A stretch of DNA of 34,775 nt from Rhodonellum psychrophilum GCM71 = DSM 17998 (GCF_000381545.1 NZ_KB906700.1:1-34775), one strand, 5' to 3'; counted from the first letter of the stretch, positions 7,560 through 17,089 are shown. Numbers and translations are program-made. Notes: generated from the sequence alone by a model not told the origin.

Positions 7560-10315
7560 TAAAAAACTTACTGCTGGTTTTGTTGGGATGGATGCTGCTT
7601 TTGGGTCCCGCTTTTGGGCAGGTTGAATCTCCAGAGGGTGAAAAATTTTCCGGATTCTATCCCGGGATAAATTTCGATCGTTTTGCCCACCAAATTGAAT
7701 CCTCCACTGCCTACCGCTTTTATTTTGACCTGTCTGAAGTCGAAAACATACTGGTAAATATCAATGCCAAAGACAATACGCTTTCCCAAATCCTTGAAGT
7801 GGTTTTTGAGAACAGCGATTTGAAATTTGTAATCGATGGCAAAAAAAGGGTTTTTATCACAAAGGGCTCAAGATTGGATTTCTCCTTGGGCAAGGATTTT
7901 TTTCAGATTGGTGAAAAAGGAGAACAAACTGACAGCCTTCAAGGCAATGATGAATTGAAAAGGGCTTTTACCCGAAACAAACTCTATGTCATCGGCAGCC
8001 CGGAAAAGAGCAATTCCGCGACTACCGCAACCCTGACAGGAAAAATCACGGGTCTGGAAACGGGGAATCCGGTTTCTGGTGCAGTAGTCTTTGAAAAAAT
8101 AAATTATTCCAGGGCCATTGCCAACGAACAAGGACTATACAGTTTCACCCTTCCCAAAGGCCGGCATACCCTTTTTGTCCAGAACCTGGGTGGATTCGTG
8201 GAGCAGCGTCAAATCAATCTCCAAGGAGATGGGAGTTTGGATATGGCCATCGAGGAAAACATCATCTCACTTTCCGAAGTGGTCGTCAGTTCCGAGAAAT
8301 TGACAAATGTTTCCAGACCGGAAATGGGTGTGCAATCCCTAAGCATGAATACCATGCGGAAACTCCCGGCAGTATTGGGTGAAGTGGACATTCTGAAGGG
8401 GTTGCTCACGCTGCCCGGCGTCAACACGGTCGGAGAAGCCAGTGTGGGATTCAATGTCCGCGGTGGAGCAGCCGACCAAAATCTGATCTTGTACAACAAC
8501 ACGACGATTTATAACCCCGCCCACCTCTTTGGGCTTTTCTCGGCTTTCAATCCCGACATGATCGAAAGTGTGGACCTTTACAAAGCGGGTGTACCCGTCA
8601 AATATGGGGGAAGACTTTCCTCCGTGCTCAATGTAAATGCCAAATACGGAAGCAAAGAAAAACTGAAAGCAAGCGGAGGCATTGGCCTGATGACTGGCAG
8701 ACTGACGCTTGAGGGGCCTATCGGGGACAAGACGACCTTCATCATCGGGGGAAGGTCCACGTATTCCAACTGGCTTTTTGATCTTTTGGAGGAGAAAACG
8801 GATTTCCGGGAAGGAAGGGCTTCTTTCTACGATTTGAATTTCAACATGGAGCACCGACTCAATGACAAAAACATCATCCGGTTGAACAGCTACATGAGCA
8901 AGGACAATTTCCGTTTTGACCAGGACACTTTATTCGGCTATCAAAACCAAAACGTCAACCTTAGCTGGACGCATTATTTCAGTGAGCGACTGGAAGGTGA
9001 GTTTGTCATCGGACAGGACCGGTACAAATTCGGAATAGAAGGGAGAGACAATCCACTGAACGCCTATGATTTTGGATTTGACATCCAGCAGGATCATCTA
9101 AGGGCAGATTTTGTGTTCGAAAAAGACCTCAAGCATACCCTGAATTTTGGATTCAGCAGCATTCGCTATGGCCTAAGACCTGGTTATATCGATCCTTTCG
9201 GTTCTGCATCCATCGTCAACCAGGAGAAGGTAAACTCAGAGCAAGCTTTGGAAACGGCCCTTTATTTCGGCGATGACTTCGAGATCAACGACCGCATCTC
9301 CGTCAACTATGGTTTGCGCTACGTCATCTACAATTCCCTTGGACCAAATACGCTTAAAACCTACCAACCTGGACAAGCCATTTCTGAGTCCACCGTCATC
9401 GGAGAAAAATCCTACGACAAAGGTGAAATCATGAACACCTATCACGGCCCTGAATTTAGGATTTCGGGAAGGTACAATCTGGATAAATTCTCCTCGATCA
9501 AAGCCGGATACAACACCATGAGGCAGCATATCCATTTGCTGACCAATTCCTCTTCCATTTCCCCAACCGATACTTGGAAACTCAGTGACCCCAACATCAG
9601 GCCGCAATGGGGAGATCAGATTTCATTGGGATACTACCGGAATTTGAAAGCCAACACTTATGAGTTTTCGCTCGAAGTCTATCATCGGTCGATGAAAAAC
9701 CTGATCGACTATCGCTCGGGTGCTTCCTTGGTCCTGAACAATGACATCGAACAGGACATCCTGAGAACCGACGGAAGGGCTTATGGTGCGGAGATGATGC
9801 TCAAGAAAAACAGCGGTAAACTCAATGGCTGGATCAGTTACACCTATTCACGATCTCTTCTGCGAACAGCGGGAGATGAAACAGCAGAAAAAATCAACGG
9901 AGGAGAATATTATCCCAGCAATTTTGACCAGCCCCATAATATCGTCCTTGTCGGCAATTATGAATTGAGCAAAAGAGTCGGTGCCGCTGTCAATGCCAAC
10001 TATTCGACCGGGAGACCCGTCACGCTTCCCGTGGCCAAATTCGTCTACGGCGGCTCAGAAAGAGTCTTCTTCTCGGATAGAAATGCCTATAGGATTCCCG
10101 ATTATTTCCGGGTAGACCTTTCCATGAACCTAGAGGGCAACCATAAAGTCCGAAAACTGGCACACTCCTCTTGGTCACTTGGCGTTTACAATGTTTTGGG
10201 CCGAAAAAATCCCTATTCGGTTTTCTTCACACCCGTCAACGGGGTATTGAAAGGCTACCAACTGTCGATATTTGCCCAACCGATTCCATTTGTGACCTAT
10301 AATTTCCGCTTCTGA
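7556..10315 (+). CDS. TonB-dependent outer-membrane receptor with STN and carboxypeptidase-like domains
   Basis: A 919-residue protein. In order it has a signal peptide (about 1-21), an STN-type signalling domain (about 35-105), a linker, a CarboxypepD_reg-like beta-sandwich (about 158-237, beginning LTGKITGLETGNPVSGAVVF), a TonB plug (about 258-365, containing GFNVRGGAADQNLILYN) and a 22-strand-type beta barrel ending in aromatic FVTYNFRF. It takes up a ligand across the outer membrane using TonB energy. The STN domain usually signals to an anti-sigma factor, yet no FecR/ECF pair is present in the window. It is the second gene of the operon, overlapping its neighbours by 4 bases upstream and 1 base downstream (TGATG). 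The DUF4249 partner is typical of this receptor subgroup; the ligand is unknown. Confidence 0.93.
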   Translation: MIKNLLLVLLGWMLLLGPAFGQVESPEGEKFSGFYPGINFDRFAHQIESSTAYRFYFDLSEVENILVNINAKDNTLSQILEVVFENSDLKFVIDGKKRVFITKGSRLDFSLGKDFFQIGEKGEQTDSLQGNDELKRAFTRNKLYVIGSPEKSNSATTATLTGKITGLETGNPVSGAVVFEKINYSRAIANEQGLYSFTLPKGRHTLFVQNLGGFVEQRQINLQGDGSLDMAIEENIISLSEVVVSSEKLTNVSRPEMGVQSLSMNTMRKLPAVLGEVDILKGLLTLPGVNTVGEASVGFNVRGGAADQNLILYNNTTIYNPAHLFGLFSAFNPDMIESVDLYKAGVPVKYGGRLSSVLNVNAKYGSKEKLKASGGIGLMTGRLTLEGPIGDKTTFIIGGRSTYSNWLFDLLEEKTDFREGRASFYDLNFNMEHRLNDKNIIRLNSYMSKDNFRFDQDTLFGYQNQNVNLSWTHYFSERLEGEFVIGQDRYKFGIEGRDNPLNAYDFGFDIQQDHLRADFVFEKDLKHTLNFGFSSIRYGLRPGYIDPFGSASIVNQEKVNSEQALETALYFGDDFEINDRISVNYGLRYVIYNSLGPNTLKTYQPGQAISESTVIGEKSYDKGEIMNTYHGPEFRISGRYNLDKFSSIKAGYNTMRQHIHLLTNSSSISPTDTWKLSDPNIRPQWGDQISLGYYRNLKANTYEFSLEVYHRSMKNLIDYRSGASLVLNNDIEQDILRTDGRAYGAEMMLKKNSGKLNGWISYTYSRSLLRTAGDETAEKINGGEYYPSNFDQPHNIVLVGNYELSKRVGAAVNANYSTGRPVTLPVAKFVYGGSERVFFSDRNAYRIPDYFRVDLSMNLEGNHKVRKLAHSSWSLGVYNVLGRKNPYSVFFTPVNGVLKGYQLSIFAQPIPFVTYNFRF

Positions 10316-11472
10316 TGCCGAACCATAACTGTCAAATCTCATTTTTCCTTTTGCTCATGGTCCTTTTTTTTGGCGGATGCAAAGACCCTTTTGAGCCTGA
10401 ATTTGCGGAAACGGATATTTCTCAATTGGTCGTGGAGGGATTCGTGGAAACGAATAGGGCCGAATCAAAAATCCTCCTTAGCCGGACTACGCCCATCAGC
10501 AATGCCACCGACCAACTTATGGAATCCGGAGCACAAGTATCGCTTGAATCGGATTCGGGAACCCAATGGGATTTTAATGAAACGGCATTGGGTGTGTACA
10601 CGCATACAGGTTTTTTTGATACCCAAAAAAAATATAAGCTGAAGATTGTCCTGAAAAACAACCAACAATATACTTCCGAGGAGCTCATGCCAATCGTCAG
10701 TCCGGAGATTGAAGAGATAAACTTCAGGAAGAATGAGGAAGGGGTTGAAATCCTTCTCAGCACGAAAGGGACGTCGACCTCCGAATATTTTTTGTGGGAA
10801 TATGCCGAACATTGGATTTTCAGACCACGCATCCAAACCATCTACATCTACAATCCGGAAACAAAAGAAGTAGACTTCCGAAAACCAGAACAATCCATCA
10901 GCCTTTGCTGGACCGACAATCTATTCCCCAAGATCGTCTTGGAGAATGCGGGAAGGTATTCAGGCAATTTCATCTTTCAGAAACCGATTGTCAAGATTCC
11001 CAACCTCTCCGAAAAATTGATGCAGCGCTACAGCATCAATGTGCGCCAAAAGGCCATCTCGAAAGAAGCTTTTGATTTTTGGGAAATTCAAAGGAAAAAC
11101 TCAGACGATATCGGAGGCATCTTCAGTCCATTGCCATCACTTATAGGAGGCAATTTCAAGAATATATCCAATGCAGCAGAAAATGTCATCGGATTTGTCA
11201 GCATGGGACAATCCAGCGAAAAAAGGTTGTACATCAATGTCGCGGATGTATTTCCCTGGCCGGTTTTCATTCCGGAATACGAGTTCTGTCAGGTAGAAAC
11301 AACACCTACCTTTATGGCAAATTACGAATTCAAATTTGGTTCTGGTGTGTTTATTCCAGCCGTTCCGGAAATTGCAGGCACCACCACCATAGGTTACAAG
11401 GCTGCATCCACAGCATGTACCGATTGCACATTGAGAGGCTACAATGTAAAACCTGTCTTTTGGGAAGATTGA
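10315..11472 (+). CDS. DUF4249 lipoprotein, receptor partner
   Basis: A 385-residue protein with an N-terminal signal and a lipobox ending in FFGGC near residue 22, so it is likely a lipoprotein. The order of motifs fits DUF4249: an early KDPFEPEF..ISQLVVEGFVE, a segment with SKILLSRTTPI, an acidic beta-rich middle and a Cys-rich tail with TACTDCTLRGYNVKPVFW. DUF4249 proteins are almost always encoded just downstream of TonB-dependent receptors in Bacteroidota and probably act as surface ligand-binding or capping partners, as SusD does for SusC; the exact role is not established. The ATG overlaps the receptor stop by one base. The two C-terminal Cys residues (C-T-D-C) are typical of the family. 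Confidence 0.88.
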   Translation: MPNHNCQISFFLLLMVLFFGGCKDPFEPEFAETDISQLVVEGFVETNRAESKILLSRTTPISNATDQLMESGAQVSLESDSGTQWDFNETALGVYTHTGFFDTQKKYKLKIVLKNNQQYTSEELMPIVSPEIEEINFRKNEEGVEILLSTKGTSTSEYFLWEYAEHWIFRPRIQTIYIYNPETKEVDFRKPEQSISLCWTDNLFPKIVLENAGRYSGNFIFQKPIVKIPNLSEKLMQRYSINVRQKAISKEAFDFWEIQRKNSDDIGGIFSPLPSLIGGNFKNISNAAENVIGFVSMGQSSEKRLYINVADVFPWPVFIPEYEFCQVETTPTFMANYEFKFGSGVFIPAVPEIAGTTTIGYKAASTACTDCTLRGYNVKPVFWED

Positions 11473-11515
11473 ATGCCGATTTTATTGAAAAAAACGATTT
11501 AAGACCAAATCCAAA

Positions 11516-13150
11516 ATGATTTCTTCACTACTGAAACACATTTCTTTTTTCATTCTGCTGATCCAGGCTTTCCCACTTTTTGCCCAGGAGATCCAAGAAG
11601 AAAAGGTGTATGTGCACCTGAACAAAACCATCGCCATCACGGGGGAATCGATTTGGTTTGACCTTCGGGTGGCAACTTCCTCCGGGGAATGCCATTCCAG
11701 AATCGTCTATGGAGAATTGGTCAATCGGGAAGGAAAGGGCGTTCAACAATCTATTTTTACCTTGGAAAATGGAAAAGCAGAAGGAAGTTTAGAAATCCCG
11801 GGTAACCTTGTTTCCGACCATTATATCTTGCGATTTTATACCCGCATCAGCCCAATGATGGGAAATGAAGGAATTGACAATCAGTTTATCACCGTCATCA
11901 ACCCCAAGAACCCACCAAAAACCGGCACAAATAAGACCAGTGGATTGCTCCATTATTCACCAAAAAAAGCAAGCCTCCAAGAAAACCTGATCTCCGAAAG
12001 TAATGCCAAAAAACGATCCATGTTGACACCTGATCTCGGGGGAATGGAAGGGGAAAACATGACGATTTCCGTCTCAATAAAGAATCCTTTTCTGCTGGAT
12101 GATTTTAAGGGGAGGTTTAATAGGGAGATTTACCAGGCGCAACAAGGGGATAAAAAATGGATCCCGGAGCCATTCGGCCATGTGGTCTTCGGCAAAAACC
12201 TCGTTGCCGAAATAGACACCACGGAGACATTTTTTCTCTCTTCCCATGGCAGCCAATCCGTTTTGAACACCGCCAAACCCAAGCCCAACGGTGATCTTTT
12301 CTTTGATTTGGGAGCGTTGAAGCAATATGATTACTTTATCATCCAATCCTCCAAATGGGAGCAACAGTTGAATTTCTCCATACAATCCCCTTTTTGCACT
12401 TTGAAATTCAAAGAGGACTTTGTTTTCCCAGAACTCATCTTGGAAGAAAAAGACAGGCCTTTTTTACTGGACCTGATCGCTGCGGGGAAAGTCTCCCCCT
12501 ATTTCTATCAGCCAAAATCAACTGATTTTCAGTCAATTGTCACGGGATTCGTAGCGGATAAAACGTATTTGCTGGATGATTATACCAGATTTGACAAGTT
12601 GGAAACCGTGTTGCGGGAATATGTACCGGAGGTGGCCGTAAGAAGCCAGTCCAAAAAAACAGTCTTCAAATTACTGAACTCCCCAATCAGTAGTGTTTTT
12701 GAACAAAACCCATTGATGCTGATCGATGCCATGCCGGTGTTTGACAGCGATGTAATGGCCACATTCAACCCGGAAAAAATCCAAAAACTGGAAGTGCTTT
12801 CCAGGGAATTTTTTCTCAATGCCGATAGATTTGCCGGAGTGCTGAGTTTCACCTCTTATGAAAATGATTTTGGGGGATATGAGCTTCCTGCCACTGCTTT
12901 GTATTTGAACTACCCCCTGATTCAGCCAAAAAAAGCGCTTCAATCTCCACATTTCAATGCCAAAAGAGACCAAAGCAATTTCCCGGATTTCAGGAATGCT
13001 TTGTTTTGGAAATCAGAGATCATTTCCACTGCTGACTTTGACCAGATTTTCACCTCAGAAATTCAAGGGGAATTTGAAATCACCATCAGCTTTTATGATG
13101 AAAAGGGTGATTTCAAGATGTTTCGGGATGGATTTGAAGTAAGAAATTGA
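11516..13150 (+). CDS. Secreted MG2-domain protein with TonB-plug-like C-terminus
   Basis: A 544-residue protein with a signal peptide (1-23, ending LFAQ). Residues 25-130 look like an alpha-2-macroglobulin MG2 domain, with the hallmark run KVYVHLNKTIAITGESIWFD. Residues about 395-480 resemble a TonB-receptor plug without a barrel: PLMLIDAMPVFDSDVMATFN, then EKIQKLEVLSREFFL and YENDFGGYEL. Proteins of this build follow TonB-receptor/DUF4249 genes in Bacteroidota, but their function is unknown. A plug-like module that cannot block its own barrel suggests contact with the receptor (inference). It is the last gene of the operon, 43 bases after the DUF4249 stop, and converges on the mscS-like gene with only 14 bases between. 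Confidence 0.75.
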   Translation: MISSLLKHISFFILLIQAFPLFAQEIQEEKVYVHLNKTIAITGESIWFDLRVATSSGECHSRIVYGELVNREGKGVQQSIFTLENGKAEGSLEIPGNLVSDHYILRFYTRISPMMGNEGIDNQFITVINPKNPPKTGTNKTSGLLHYSPKKASLQENLISESNAKKRSMLTPDLGGMEGENMTISVSIKNPFLLDDFKGRFNREIYQAQQGDKKWIPEPFGHVVFGKNLVAEIDTTETFFLSSHGSQSVLNTAKPKPNGDLFFDLGALKQYDYFIIQSSKWEQQLNFSIQSPFCTLKFKEDFVFPELILEEKDRPFLLDLIAAGKVSPYFYQPKSTDFQSIVTGFVADKTYLLDDYTRFDKLETVLREYVPEVAVRSQSKKTVFKLLNSPISSVFEQNPLMLIDAMPVFDSDVMATFNPEKIQKLEVLSREFFLNADRFAGVLSFTSYENDFGGYELPATALYLNYPLIQPKKALQSPHFNAKRDQSNFPDFRNALFWKSEIISTADFDQIFTSEIQGEFEITISFYDEKGDFKMFRDGFEVRN

Positions 13151-13164
13151 CTAGGTTTTTTTCC

Positions 13165-14853
13165 TTAGTCCAAATCCTTCTTATTGAACTCGGTCTTCAT
13201 GAATTCCTGAAGTTTCAATTGGTAACCAGCCGCATCTTGGGCATATTCAGGCACCATGGATTTCTTTTCGGGGAAAGTTTCCATATGCAACGTCTGCGTT
13301 GGGAAGGCAAACCTTACCCCAAGTTCATTGGCCAATTTCAAAATCCTGATCAACAATTCATGCCTTGCCTGCAATTCGGCGGCCCAATCCGGGACACGGA
13401 AAAACACGTAGAACATCACATCGAGGCTATACGCTGACAAATTATTGAAGTAAATATTGAAGTTCTCCTTCCGTGTATCCGGATGGGCGATCACGATTTC
13501 CCTCAGTCCATTCACAAAAGCCTCCACCAATTCCGGCGGTGTATCATAGGTAATGGTGAGGGTCGTGTAGAAGCGCCTGTACTGTCGGAGACCGTGATTG
13601 TCAATGGTGGCATCCGCGATTTTTCCATTGGGAATATAGGTTACCGAATTCCTGAATGTCCTTACCCTGGTGGAGCGAAAACCGACTTCCTCAACCGTCC
13701 CATCCACATCACCACTTGTAATCCAATCTCCGACTTGAAAGGGTTTGTCGATAAAGATCATAATGGACCCAAAGAAGTTTTTGATCGTATCCTGGGCGGC
13801 CAAAGCAAAAGCCAAACCCCCGATCGAAAGACCGGTCAAAAATGGCAATATGTCAATCTCCAGGCCTTCCTTTAAAATATAGAGTGTTCCTACGATGAGC
13901 ACAAAGGCCTTCATCGTTTTTCTTACCAGAGGAACCAATTGGTCATCCAGTGTAGAATCTGTTTTACTGGCAAGCCTGGCGAAATAAACTGCCACGATTC
14001 CCACGATTTTGTAAAACACAAGGGTAATGATGAACGGTTTTGCGGCACTGATCAGCATGGTAATCCAAGAGACCACCTCTATCGGCAACTGCAGCAGCCT
14101 GATAAAAAGCGATAGCAGCATGACAACAAAGTAAATACTTGTGATCCTGGCCAAGGGAAGCAAATATTTCTCTCCGGTTTCACCATAATTGAAGCGCTCG
14201 AGGAAATGCAATAGCCCTCTGTCCACCAAAAAAGTAATCACTTTATGGAAAACAAAAAGCATCAATATCAGAATCAAAATACCCGCCAGTTGCCAGAATT
14301 GAAGGCCAAAGTAAACCTGATTGCCCAGCTTGGGCAATAGATTCAATAATTTTCCCGTCCCGAAAGGATAGGTTTCCTGATGCAGTTCGTTGATCTGTGA
14401 AACGGAGAAAGCACTGAATTTCCATTCTCTACCTTTTTTCTCCAAATAAATGCTGGGAAGGCGCTTGGCATCAAAAAAATATCTTGCCTGATTATTCTTG
14501 AGAGAGTCTAGGTAATTCGGCTCATTGGGGACCTCGTTCAGCCTGACATAAATCCCCTTTCCGTCAAAAATCTGTTTCAATTTAATGGTTAATTTTACCG
14601 CTTCCGCCTTTTCTTTGGAAGAGAGGGAAAGCGACTTTGAAGCCGCCTCCGGCTCGTAATTGTCTGGCCTTAGGTTGTAAAAAAAGGTAAGTGTTGTATT
14701 GTAGGGCGAACTTAAATTGTGGTATTCTTTTGGATCAACCGGGATCTGGTTTTCATCCAGAATGACTTGCCCCATCCCAGGAAAGGCAACCATAAAAAAA
14801 AAAAGAATTGAAAAAAGAATTGAAAAAAGAATTGAATTACTATTAAGCATCAT
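13165..14853 (-). CDS. MscS-family mechanosensitive channel with N-terminal periplasmic domain
   Basis: A 562-residue protein. A signal peptide (1-28) is followed by a soluble region (about 30-180), then several membrane helices (about 182-350) and a canonical MscS core. The pore-lining helix appears in GLSIGGLAFALAAQDTIKNF, followed by the beta domain FQVGDWITSGDVDGTVEEVG and the C-terminal alpha/beta domain. The channel opens under membrane tension to release solutes on hypo-osmotic shock. It is longer than E. coli MscS (286 aa), as in MscM-type relatives. The signal-peptide region is odd: three units of a 12-base repeat encode SILF-SILF-SILF, and an 11-T run follows, so the start is slippage-prone. 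Transcription is likely monocistronic from the promoter at 14876-14903. Confidence 0.92.
   Translation of the reverse strand: MMLNSNSILFSILFSILFFFMVAFPGMGQVILDENQIPVDPKEYHNLSSPYNTTLTFFYNLRPDNYEPEAASKSLSLSSKEKAEAVKLTIKLKQIFDGKGIYVRLNEVPNEPNYLDSLKNNQARYFFDAKRLPSIYLEKKGREWKFSAFSVSQINELHQETYPFGTGKLLNLLPKLGNQVYFGLQFWQLAGILILILMLFVFHKVITFLVDRGLLHFLERFNYGETGEKYLLPLARITSIYFVVMLLSLFIRLLQLPIEVVSWITMLISAAKPFIITLVFYKIVGIVAVYFARLASKTDSTLDDQLVPLVRKTMKAFVLIVGTLYILKEGLEIDILPFLTGLSIGGLAFALAAQDTIKNFFGSIMIFIDKPFQVGDWITSGDVDGTVEEVGFRSTRVRTFRNSVTYIPNGKIADATIDNHGLRQYRRFYTTLTITYDTPPELVEAFVNGLREIVIAHPDTRKENFNIYFNNLSAYSLDVMFYVFFRVPDWAAELQARHELLIRILKLANELGVRFAFPTQTLHMETFPEKKSMVPEYAQDAAGYQLKLQEFMKTEFNKKDLD
14796..14831 (-). 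repeat. 12-bp tandem repeat plus A11/T11 tract in the mscS signal peptide
   Basis: On the plus strand there is a run of 11 A (14794-14804), followed by three near-perfect units of a 12-base motif (GAATTGAAAAAA). In the coding strand they encode SILF three times and then FF. Gain or loss of a unit keeps frame, whereas a slip in the T11 tract would frameshift the gene near its start. Confidence 0.7.
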
Positions 14854-14875
14854 AAACGTTTTTGTATTTCGAACA

Positions 14876-14903
14876 CAAAAATAGATATACTAGCCGGATA
14901 CAA
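14876..14903 (-). promoter_or_regulatory. Promoter of the MscS-family gene
   Basis: The minus strand shows TTG (14901-14903), 17 bases, then TATTTTTG (14876-14883), which fits the Bacteroidota -33/-7 pattern TTG-N17-23-TAnnTTTG. The box ends 22 bases before the start codon. Confidence 0.6.
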
Positions 14904-14960
14904 AAAATTTTATCAGAAACATATCCCATAAAGGACGCGACTTGGACTCTTGTGATTTCT

Positions 14961-15000
14961 AAAAAAACAGACTGCCTTCCTAAGGAAGGGCAGCCTGTTT
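14961..15000 (-). terminator. Rho-independent terminator of the LruC-domain gene
   Basis: Read on the minus strand, a long stem (AAACAG-CTGCC-TTCC against its complement, with small mismatches) closes around TTA and ends in a run of seven T. It starts 15 bases after the stop of the upstream lipoprotein gene and separates it from the mscS-like gene. Confidence 0.8.
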
Positions 15001-15015
15001 GATATGTACATTGAT

Positions 15016-17058
15016 TTATTTGCTGTAAAGCAGGGATTTGTTAAGGTTTTCACCGTTGTTTTCAAACCAATCTTGGTTTGTCAAACCGCCTGAAACTGCC
15101 CAATTCCTGAATTTTAGATAGCCTTTTGAAAAGTCAACCCCTTCCACAACGTGACTAATCGTTTTAGGCACGTACAGCCCCCAATTGAGTCCGTCAACGC
15201 TTTTGTAATAGACACCCCTATTGGGATCCGTTCTATCTTTGTTGCTTCGGAATATTTTTATATCAGCCAAATCGGTAGGTTTTCCACCTAAGAGATGGAC
15301 TTCTTTTCCCCTCTCCCCATTCCCAATAATCATAAAGGGGTTGTACGGAAATGATCCCAGTTCTTTTCTGCTCAATGCGTTTTTAAATATCATTTTCACA
15401 ACTAGGGTATCTTCCTTATCATGGTTCCTTTCACTAAGAAAAACATTCGCCATTCCAGGCATTTTGAAGTTGGCATTGTCAAAAACAATCAATGAAGAAG
15501 TTCTTTGGCCCGATTCCAGACCGTTTGACAGTGTTTTGATATATCCTTCTGAATGTCTGTATCCAGTTACTTTTTCCACACTCTCGGGCGAAATAGGGAA
15601 TTCAATCCCAAATCCGTTTTTATTGTTCGCACCAGTAGCCCTGATGACCACTTTCAGTTCCAGCTCCTTTATCAGATTATTTGAATTGGTTATTTCCTTT
15701 ACATTGTACCCCAACACCAAATCATTCATGTCAAAATCTCCATAACTTGGCCATAGATCCTCAAACATCAATGTGCCAAAAACACCCTTTCCTGGTGAGA
15801 AGTTATCAAATGCGCGATCCTTGTCATTTGGATAAAGGTCCAAGATATCATCCACACCATCAAGATCTGAATCCTTTGAATTATTATTGCCAACTGGTGC
15901 ATAATCAGCAATACTGACACCTGTTATTGGATTCCACTTGGCATAAAAAACAACATCATTGAAATCATGATCACAACTGCTTTTGTCCCTTAAGAGGTCT
16001 TCCCAACCCATAAGCAGCACCCTTTCGGTTTGGTCATATAAGAACACCATGTGCTCTCTCAAGTTTGGGTCTTTGACAATGGAATTCAATTCAGCTTGTG
16101 AATAAATGACTGCATTCCCCTTTGTCAAAACCCCTTTCCAGCCATCTGCAATGAGAAACCAACCCACATTGGTGTCTTTGGAAAAACCACCACCAGGCAG
16201 ATCCCCTTTTAATTTAACCTTGTCTCCAGATTTCAAAGCAGAAATATTGGGATAGATAATTGTTAGGTTTTTGATGTCTGCAGGTATTTTTGGTTCCTGG
16301 CCATTCTTATAATAATAGTATCCAACAGCATTCTTGTACCCTGCCCCATTGTGGACGAAGGTGATCCAAACTTCTGCATCCTCATTTAAAAAAAGTTGTC
16401 TCTTATATTTATTGCTGAGAATTTCGGGATTGTGCTTTCTGACGTCTGATCTTTCCGGCAAATTTGCGGTTACACGACGAAGAAATTCTGCGTTTATCAG
16501 ATCACTTTGGCTAAAGTATTCGGGTCTCCCATTTTTGTCCCAAGTCCCCAATGTGGAAAAGTCTTCTGTAACGGATGAAAGCCGCAAGTAACTGGAATTT
16601 AAATTCGCTTCCTGGGCAGCAATTGCCTCAGGATTCGAAGCATCTATTTTGTGGATGATTTTGGAACCCACGACAGGAACCACGACAAGCGGCACTGCTC
16701 CGATGAAATCGGTTGCCAGCCATATTTTCTCCAGACTGGAAGGCAAGCTCAAAGTTGTGGTTCCTACGCCATTGTTGTCCAAATAAATGGATTGAATAAA
16801 ATTTCCATTGTCAAAGGGGTTGCCGTCATAAATAGAATAGGTTATTTTTCCCAGTGGGACATTCACCCTTAAAAAGGACCGGATTTCCAAATCCACATTC
16901 TTCGAGGTCGAAAAGTCAAATCCATCGGGTGGTTTGATCCCCGAGTAGCCTTCTAACACTTCGTTTGGATTTGTGTCCGATTGGTTTTCATGTATTTGAC
17001 AGGACGTCATTGCCATCAATACCATCAAAACAAGTAGATAACCTTTTCTAAGTACCAT
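15016..17058 (-). CDS. LruC-domain lipoprotein with DUF4114 region
   Basis: A 680-residue protein. The signal ends in the lipobox AMTSC, with Cys20 lipidated. Residues about 305-372 match a DUF4114-like block (LYDQTERVLLMGWEDLL, then CDHDFNDVVFYAKWNP). A calcium-type thrombospondin-3-like run (DSDLDGVDDILDLYPNDKD) follows near 395-415. The C-terminal part (about 425-675) fits the LruC domain, with FEDLWPSYGDFDMNDLVLGY and NGFGIEFP. LruC-domain proteins are surface or extracellular lipoproteins of Bacteroidota and other aquatic bacteria; their function is unknown, although the Asp-rich motifs suggest calcium-dependent folding or adhesion. The gene sits downstream of, and on the same strand as, an orphan LytTR regulator, with a 105-base gap that holds a promoter candidate. 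Confidence 0.88.
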   Translation of the reverse strand: MVLRKGYLLVLMVLMAMTSCQIHENQSDTNPNEVLEGYSGIKPPDGFDFSTSKNVDLEIRSFLRVNVPLGKITYSIYDGNPFDNGNFIQSIYLDNNGVGTTTLSLPSSLEKIWLATDFIGAVPLVVVPVVGSKIIHKIDASNPEAIAAQEANLNSSYLRLSSVTEDFSTLGTWDKNGRPEYFSQSDLINAEFLRRVTANLPERSDVRKHNPEILSNKYKRQLFLNEDAEVWITFVHNGAGYKNAVGYYYYKNGQEPKIPADIKNLTIIYPNISALKSGDKVKLKGDLPGGGFSKDTNVGWFLIADGWKGVLTKGNAVIYSQAELNSIVKDPNLREHMVFLYDQTERVLLMGWEDLLRDKSSCDHDFNDVVFYAKWNPITGVSIADYAPVGNNNSKDSDLDGVDDILDLYPNDKDRAFDNFSPGKGVFGTLMFEDLWPSYGDFDMNDLVLGYNVKEITNSNNLIKELELKVVIRATGANNKNGFGIEFPISPESVEKVTGYRHSEGYIKTLSNGLESGQRTSSLIVFDNANFKMPGMANVFLSERNHDKEDTLVVKMIFKNALSRKELGSFPYNPFMIIGNGERGKEVHLLGGKPTDLADIKIFRSNKDRTDPNRGVYYKSVDGLNWGLYVPKTISHVVEGVDFSKGYLKFRNWAVSGGLTNQDWFENNGENLNKSLLYSK

Positions 17059-17081
17059 AATATTCTTTTAAATTCAAGTCA

Positions 17082-17089
17082 CAAAAATA
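17082..17089 (-). promoter_or_regulatory. Candidate -7 box for the LruC-domain gene
   Basis: The minus strand reads TATTTTTG here, a consensus TAnnTTTG box 23 bases before the start codon. No TTG is found at the right distance upstream, which would fit an activator-dependent promoter. Confidence 0.45.

Noticed and set aside
13147-13173. Imperfect hairpin between the convergent MG2-protein and mscS stop codons as a shared terminator
   Set aside because: The stem is short, with a wobble, and the T-run lies in the loop, not after the stem. It does not meet the usual form of a terminator.
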